Positions 63,453 through 64,000 of a DNA stretch of 64,000 bases are shown here, piece by piece (within the stretch, counting starts at the first letter, position 1; every line of letters begins with the position of its first letter). The notes under the pieces were generated by a model, which was not told where the DNA came from, searched no databases, and saw nothing but the letters and a program-made list of their open reading frames with translations. Position numbers and translations under genes: made by a program. The DNA is from Allochromatium tepidum. Lineage in GTDB: Bacteria > Pseudomonadota > Gammaproteobacteria > Chromatiales > Chromatiaceae. Location of the stretch: positions 124,001-188,000 of the forward strand of contig NZ_AP024563.1 in the NCBI RefSeq assembly GCF_018409545.1, written 5' to 3'.

Positions 63453-64000
63453 ATGCAAGAAGACGCCATCCTAGAGGACGCGCCGCCGATCAGCGCCCGG
63501 CGCGACGAACCGGACGACTCGTTGCCGGACGCACCGGCGGATTCGATCCCTGAGTCTTTGGCCGAAGCGCCCGCGCCGCCCGAGCCGAGCGCCGAGTCCC
63601 GGATCGCCGGTCACCTGCTCGCCCAGTCCAAGCTGACCGCCGCCGACATGGCGCGCGCCCGGCGTCTGGCCGAGGACGCGGGCGAGCCGCTCTTGCCCCT
63701 GCTGGTGCGTCTGGGGCTGGTCTCGGAGCGCGATATGGCGCAGGCGATGTCCGAGGTGCTGGCCCTGCCGCTGGCCACAGCAGCGGACTTCCCCGAGGAG
63801 CCGGTGCGTGAGGATCTGCTCACGCTGCGTTTCATGAAGGATGCGCGTGTGCTGGTGCTCGCCGAGCACGCGGAGCAGCTTCGCGTCGCCTTCGCCAATC
63901 CGGTCGACGACTTCGTCCGGGCCGCCGTCGCCCTGGCCGCCGACCGACCGATCGAGGCCGTGGTCGCCCTGCCGAGCGAGATCGACTCGGCCATCGAGCG
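63453..64000 (+). CDS. gspE: Type II secretion/type IV pilus-type ATPase GspE, N-terminal part (runs off the window)
   Basis: 182 residues visible. An acidic, Pro-rich leader (MQEDAILEDAPPISARRDEP) is followed by an MshEN/GspE N-terminal domain: GHLLAQSKLTAADMARARRL, LVRLGLVSERDMAQAMSEVL, LRFMKDARVLVLAEHAEQLR, VAFANPVDDFVRAAVALA. The Walker motifs lie beyond 64000. It could equally be a PilB-like ATPase; GspE is favoured by the leader and length. Confidence 0.75.
   Translation, partial: MQEDAILEDAPPISARRDEPDDSLPDAPADSIPESLAEAPAPPEPSAESRIAGHLLAQSKLTAADMARARRLAEDAGEPLLPLLVRLGLVSERDMAQAMSEVLALPLATAADFPEEPVREDLLTLRFMKDARVLVLAEHAEQLRVAFANPVDDFVRAAVALAADRPIEAVVALPSEIDSAIE

Noticed and set aside
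61523..63469. 648-aa minus-strand ORF opposite the WbpM-like gene
   Set aside because: Shadow frame of a clear dehydratase gene; no recognisable domain.

Overview
This 64 kb, GC-rich window is a gammaproteobacterial chromosome segment. Gene content and order (priA-argS-SPOR, iscR/hscB, secB-gpsA, envC-ctpA, lolCD, a B12-riboswitch/btuB/cob operon, nnrU, and NifQ and DraG remnants) fit a purple sulfur bacterium of the Chromatiales. That placement rests on family recognition, not on a database search. I saw no rRNA, tRNA or CRISPR array.

Layout. 0-8.2 kb: a minus-strand priA-argS-SPOR operon, then plus-strand HNH, fructosamine-kinase-like, SixA-like, NnrU and MoaE genes. 8.2-17.1 kb is accessory: a MerR-like/Sel1 gene, a complete IS608-like IS200/IS605 element (TTAC target, TCAA right end), a sigma54-type pilin gene, an AT-richer membrane GT-C/TPR protein, tandem repeats, a PIN/RHH toxin-antitoxin pair, a broken and an intact Rpn-type nuclease gene, a GT2 glycosyltransferase, and fragments of a DegT-type aminotransferase and a GH31 glucosidase. 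A 38-nt piece of the GT2 3' end recurs at 8.2 kb (34 of 38 identical), so the two copies bracket much of this island. 17-31 kb: lolCD, DUF2062, comEC, hipBA with two operator-like sites, btuB-cobT-cobC-cobS behind a cobalamin riboswitch, and groESL with a perfect CIRCE element. 30.7-45.3 kb: recJ, darP, pseudogenes of a 7TMR-DISM receptor and a TerD protein, PilZ, suhB, trmJ, cysE, iscR, an HPD-less hscB, a rhodanese, an LpxL-like acyltransferase, mutM and a translationally coupled GldAFG-like ABC operon with DUF4340. 45.5-64 kb: a DEAD-box helicase, an unknown 199-aa protein, an acyltransferase, a NifQ-DraG chimera, gmhA, pyrE, trmL, gpsA, secB, envC, ctpA, a DJ-1 protein, and an O-antigen/capsule pair followed by a truncated GspE.

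The most striking theme is a series of deletion scars inside or between otherwise intact genes. NifQ is fused in frame to the C-terminal half of DraG and abuts a tyrosine-autokinase fragment. A 7TMR-DISM receptor has lost its middle, TerD its C-terminus, HscB its HPD motif and its isc partner genes, and only short stubs of GH31 and DegT genes remain. The operonic parts (B12 uptake/salvage, lipoprotein export, GroESL, cell-envelope genes) look normal.
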